Of a stretch of 64,000 nucleotides of DNA, positions 62,646 to 64,000 are shown piece by piece. A program made the position numbers and the translations under genes. Position 1 is the stretch's first letter. Each line of letters opens with the position of its first letter. Under the pieces are notes generated by a model, which was not told the DNA's origin, searched no databases, and worked only from the letters and a program-made list of their open reading frames with translations. Source of the stretch: Rugosimonospora acidiphila (GTDB lineage Bacteria; Actinomycetota; Actinomycetes; Mycobacteriales; Micromonosporaceae); NCBI RefSeq assembly GCF_039543385.1, contig NZ_BAABJQ010000025.1:62001-126000 (forward strand). Direction: 5' to 3'.

Positions 62646-64000
62646 ATGCTGCACAACCTTGTCCACGGGCTAACCGCGCTCAATAGTGGCTCGGCCATTG
62701 CCTATCTGGTATTGGGCTCGGTACTTGGCGTATTCATTGGCGTGATTCCCGGGCTCGGCGGTTCAGTCGTGCTCAGTATCGTGCTGTCATTGGCGTACCA
62801 CATCGACCTGACCGGCACCCTGTGCCTGTTTCTCGGTGCGCACGCCGGAAGTTATTTCTCCGCGTCGGTGACCTCGATTCTGCTTAATACCCCGGCTCAC
62901 CCCGAGGCGTTCGCGGTCACCTTCGACGGATTCCCCATGGCTCGCAACGGTCGGCCCGGCCGGGCGCTGGGCATCTCGGCCGCGTCGACCATGGTGGGCG
63001 GCGTCATCGGCTGCCTGGTGCTGATCGGGTTCGTCCAGATCATCGACCGCCTGCCCAACCTGTTCCATCCGCCGGAGTACGTCGCCCTGGTGCTGCTGGC
63101 CGTGATCCTGGTCGGGACGCTGGGCTCCAACTCGGTGGCCAAGCCGCTGATCTCGGCGGGTCTGGGCATCATGGTCGCCTCGGTCGGACCGTCGCTGATC
63201 ACCGGCACCTACCGGTACACCTTCAACCAGGTCGGGCTCTACGGCGGCATCTCGCTGGTCGCCGTCGCGCTGGGCGCGTTCGCGATACCCCAGATGGCGA
63301 TGGTGTTCGGCACCGCCACCACGACCTCTAAACAGGACATGACCGGCAAGGATGTCGGCCCGGCGCAACAGATCGAGCTGGGTGGCAGCTTCGGCCGGCA
63401 GGTCCTCGGCGGCATCGCCGAGACCTTCCGTCACAAGCTGCTGCTCCTCCAGTCCGGCCTGGTCGGTTCGCTGGCCGGGATCGTGCCGGGCATCGGTGGC
63501 TTCGCCGCGAACTTCATGTCGTACGGCATCGCCCAGCAGACCGTGCGCAAACGCAAGGGGCAGTGGGGCACCGGCCTCGCCGAGGGCATCATCGCGCCGG
63601 AGGGCTCCTCGCTGGCCAAGGAGGCGGGAAGCCTGGTGCCGATCATCGGCCTGGGCATCCCGGGCAGCGTCGGCGGTTCGCTGTTCATCGCCGCGCTGAC
63701 CATCAAGGGCATCAAGACCGGGTACGGCTTCTCGACCAGTTACCCGAGCCTGCCGTACGAGATGGTCTGGATCCTCGCGCTGTCCGGCATCCTGGGCACC
63801 ATCATCGGCGTCATCATCGCGCCGATCCTGGCCCGGGTGACGAAGGTGCCGGGTCCGATCCTGGTGCCGTTCATCCTCGCGCTCGCGGTGCTCGGCCCGT
63901 TCCTGGCCAGCGTCGAGTACTTCACCGTCTACGAGGTCTTCGTCTTCGGCATCCTCGGGCTGCTGTTGAGACGGCTGCGGTACTCGCTCGCGTCGTTCGT
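62646..64000 (+). CDS. tctA: Tripartite tricarboxylate transporter permease TctA (partial, runs off the window)
   Basis: At least 451 codons are open to the end of the window; the family is about 500 residues. Read directly from the sequence, the N-terminus has AYLVLGSVLGVFIGVIPGLGGSVVLSIVL, the TctA signature, then SVTSILLNTPAHPEAFAVTFDGFPMARNGRPGRALG. A second inverted repeat begins with GSLAGIVPGIGGFAANFMSYG and EGIIAPEGSSLAKEAGSLVPIIGLGIPGSVGG. It forms the sodium- or proton-driven channel for the TctC-bound acid. The small TctB subunit is not between tctC and tctA and may follow outside. ATG 62646 is preceded by AAGGA at long spacing. Confidence 0.92.
   Translation, partial: MLHNLVHGLTALNSGSAIAYLVLGSVLGVFIGVIPGLGGSVVLSIVLSLAYHIDLTGTLCLFLGAHAGSYFSASVTSILLNTPAHPEAFAVTFDGFPMARNGRPGRALGISAASTMVGGVIGCLVLIGFVQIIDRLPNLFHPPEYVALVLLAVILVGTLGSNSVAKPLISAGLGIMVASVGPSLITGTYRYTFNQVGLYGGISLVAVALGAFAIPQMAMVFGTATTTSKQDMTGKDVGPAQQIELGGSFGRQVLGGIAETFRHKLLLLQSGLVGSLAGIVPGIGGFAANFMSYGIAQQTVRKRKGQWGTGLAEGIIAPEGSSLAKEAGSLVPIIGLGIPGSVGGSLFIAALTIKGIKTGYGFSTSYPSLPYEMVWILALSGILGTIIGVIIAPILARVTKVPGPILVPFILALAVLGPFLASVEYFTVYEVFVFGILGLLLRRLRYSLASF

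Overview
The window is very GC-rich DNA with dense, short-spaced genes, frequent GTG starts, ATGA/GTGA stop-start overlaps and actinobacterial families (DivIVA-like protein, SigE-type ECF sigma factor with its membrane partner, MMPL exporter, DUF4232 lipoprotein, PaaX, many TetR/GntR regulators). This fits a soil actinomycete, perhaps Micromonosporaceae, but no rRNA, tRNA or housekeeping marker is present to fix the genus. I see no phage, transposase, CRISPR array or tRNA.

Layout. 0-16.4 kb: independent enzyme/regulator/transporter units: TauE-type exporter, old yellow enzyme divergent from an HxlR regulator, GNAT, DHA2 exporter divergent from a TetR, an acyl-CoA dehydrogenase/acyl-CoA ligase pair, MMPL exporter divergent from a TetR across a perfect 15-bp inverted repeat, isochorismatase-fold hydrolase, XRE/membrane-protein pair, GH3 glycosidase, beta-carbonic anhydrase. 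16.7-30 kb: stand-alone ATP-dependent DNA ligase, TauD-like dioxygenase, then a peptide/nickel-type ABC import operon (solute-binding protein, permease, fused permease-ATPase, ATPase, DapA-like aldolase) and a GH42 beta-galactosidase, with two GntR/FadR regulators between them and five copies of one 15-bp operator-like motif. 30-38.9 kb: mixed genes including an orphan metal-binding lipoprotein, M55 D-aminopeptidase, PEBP, erythromycin-esterase-like protein, sigma factor/membrane partner and a PNPOx-family protein.

39-45.6 kb is an aerobic benzoyl-CoA (box) operon: PaaX-like regulator divergent from boxC, boxB, a benzoate-CoA ligase and an amidohydrolase; boxA and boxD are not in the window. 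45.6-64 kb is a second catabolic region: carboxymuconolactone-decarboxylase-like protein, tartronate-semialdehyde-reductase-like and hydroxypyruvate-isomerase-like enzymes, two paralogous cupin proteins of unknown function, an isopropylmalate-dehydrogenase-family enzyme, an NHL propeller, PrpF isomerase, aldehyde dehydrogenase, DapA-like lyase, 2-keto-4-pentenoate-hydratase-like enzyme and TctC/TctA transport genes. Near-identical GTATAC-containing motifs recur upstream of most of these units, suggesting one regulon for uptake and breakdown of an unidentified carboxylic acid. A DUF4331 gene and a MarR/MFS efflux pair sit inside it.

Many gene ends and 5' leaders carry unrelated 14-18-bp tandem repeats, and two solute-binding-protein genes are each followed by a perfect GC-rich hairpin before the rest of the transport operon. 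All motif and family statements come from reading the sequence; no database search was run.
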